A stretch of DNA of 5,367 bases, from assembly GCA_028693885.1 (NCBI GenBank), contig JAQUUM010000017.1, positions 1 through 5,367 on the forward strand, given 5' to 3'. Under the pieces are notes generated by a model. It was not told the DNA's origin. It did not search any database and saw nothing but the letters and a program-made list of their open reading frames with translations. Shown piece after piece: positions 4,571 to 5,367 of this stretch; the first letter of the stretch is position 1; each line of letters begins with the position of its first letter. Both the position numbers and the translations under genes were made by a program. Source of the DNA: Bacilli bacterium. GTDB lineage: Bacteria > Bacillota_I > Bacilli_A > ML615J-28 > CAG-698.

Positions 4571-5367
4571 ATGAGTTATCAAAAAATTAAAGGAACTCAA
4601 GACTTCTATGATGAAAGAAGTATAAAGTTAAGGCATATTGAAAGAAAAATGTCTGAAATATTACAAAGATATAACTATAGCGAAATGATTACACCTATAT
4701 TTGAGAATACTGAATTGTTTTCAAGAAGTGTAGGGGATGAAACTGATATAGTAAAAAAAGAAATGTATACTTTTGATGATCGATCTAACAGAAGTATAAC
4801 CTTAAGACCAGAAGGAACTGCTTCAATTGTAAGAAGTTACTTAGAAAATAAGTTGTATGCTAATTCTTTAGCATTAAATAAATATTATTATTTTGGTCCT
4901 ATGTTTAGATACGAAAGGCCACAATCGGGCAGGTTTAGACAATTTCATCAATTTGGAATAGAAGCTTTTGGAGAATCAAGTTATTTACTTGATGCAGATA
5001 TAATTTTAAGTGCATACAATATATTTTTAGAATTGAAAATAAAAAATATAAGACTACATATAAATTCTATAGGCGATGAAATATCTAGGAGAAAATATGC
5101 TGAAGCAATAAAAGAATATTTTATTAATTATAAAGATTTGCTTTGTGAAGATTGTAATAGAAGGTTAGAAACTAATCCTTTAAGAGTTTTAGATTGTAAG
5201 ATTGATAAAAATATTGAAATAATGAAGAATGTTCCGAAAATCTCGGATTTTTTAACAAATGAATCCAAAGATTACTTTAATAATTTAGTTGAGATTTTGA
5301 ATATATTTAAAATACCTTTTATAATTGATCAAAAACTTGTTAGAGGTTTAGATTATTATACCGATAC
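4571..5367 (+). CDS. hisS: Histidyl-tRNA synthetase, 3'-truncated by window
   Basis: This is a class II aminoacyl-tRNA synthetase that charges tRNA-His with histidine in the cytoplasm. The first 265 codons of an expected ~420 are present; the frame is open to the window end. The N-terminus is the typical KIKGTQDF. TPIFENTELFSRSVGDETDIV (41-61) covers motif 1, TLRPEGTASIVRSYLENK (77-94) belongs to the active site, and YYFGPMFRYERPQSGRFRQFHQFGIEAFG (106-134) is motif 2 with R113. CEDCNRRLETNPLRVLDCK (192-210) is the cysteine-bearing insertion seen in Bacillota HisRS. The histidine-specific motif LVRGLDYYTD, with catalytic Arg258, is the last thing visible. The ATG at 4571 is preceded by GGGGTGG (4560-4566). 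It has its own promoter and is separated from the upstream operon by a terminator. The anticodon-binding domain lies beyond the window. Confidence 0.97.
   Translation, partial: MSYQKIKGTQDFYDERSIKLRHIERKMSEILQRYNYSEMITPIFENTELFSRSVGDETDIVKKEMYTFDDRSNRSITLRPEGTASIVRSYLENKLYANSLALNKYYYFGPMFRYERPQSGRFRQFHQFGIEAFGESSYLLDADIILSAYNIFLELKIKNIRLHINSIGDEISRRKYAEAIKEYFINYKDLLCEDCNRRLETNPLRVLDCKIDKNIEIMKNVPKISDFLTNESKDYFNNLVEILNIFKIPFIIDQKLVRGLDYYTD

Noticed and set aside
1..5367. Mycoplasma-type genetic code (TGA as Trp)
   Set aside because: All conserved Trp positions seen in the ECF, DinB and CvfB proteins use TGG, and obg ends with TGA exactly where the OCT domain normally ends.
1..5367. Mobile element, CRISPR array, defence or toxin-antitoxin system
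   Set aside because: There is no transposase or integrase, no regular direct repeats, no tRNA attachment site and no paired small toxin/antitoxin genes. The genes are chromosomal housekeeping or transport genes.

Overview
The window is very AT-rich chromosomal DNA with a compact bacterial gene layout. It suggests a low-GC Gram-positive (Bacillota), possibly from a deep Mollicutes-related or Erysipelotrichia-like branch. Tryptophan is encoded by TGG throughout and obg ends at TGA, so the code is standard rather than the Mycoplasma/Spiroplasma code in which TGA is Trp. CvfB, two stand-alone ECF transporter S components, strong Shine-Dalgarno sites and extended -10 promoters all fit Bacillota. 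I cannot name a genus from the sequence.

Layout: (1) Bases 1-1545, plus strand: the 3' two thirds of the ribosome-assembly GTPase Obg, then, 7 nt later, an ECF vitamin-transporter S component. The unit ends in a strong hairpin at 1552-1578 that should terminate transcription from both sides. (2) Bases 1584-1790, minus strand: a 68-residue, lysine-rich, single-pass membrane protein with its own ribosome-binding site and promoter. It converges on that hairpin. (3) Bases 1866-4462, plus strand: an operon of dinB (Y-family DNA polymerase IV), cvfB (S1-domain RNA-binding protein) and a second, unrelated-looking ECF S component. The second S component starts with TTG inside the end of cvfB. A perfect 10-bp hairpin and T-run end the unit. 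(4) Bases 4571-5367, plus strand: hisS (histidyl-tRNA synthetase), with its own promoter, cut by the window end just inside the LVRGLDYY motif.

The genes are mostly housekeeping: ribosome assembly, lesion bypass, RNA-binding regulation and tRNA charging. They are joined to two S components that must borrow an energising EcfA/A'/T module encoded elsewhere. No mobile element, CRISPR array, RNA gene or defence system is visible. The least ordinary features are the interlocked back-to-back promoters between the small membrane protein and dinB, which form a near-perfect dyad, and a 13-nt promoter word shared exactly between that region and hisS.
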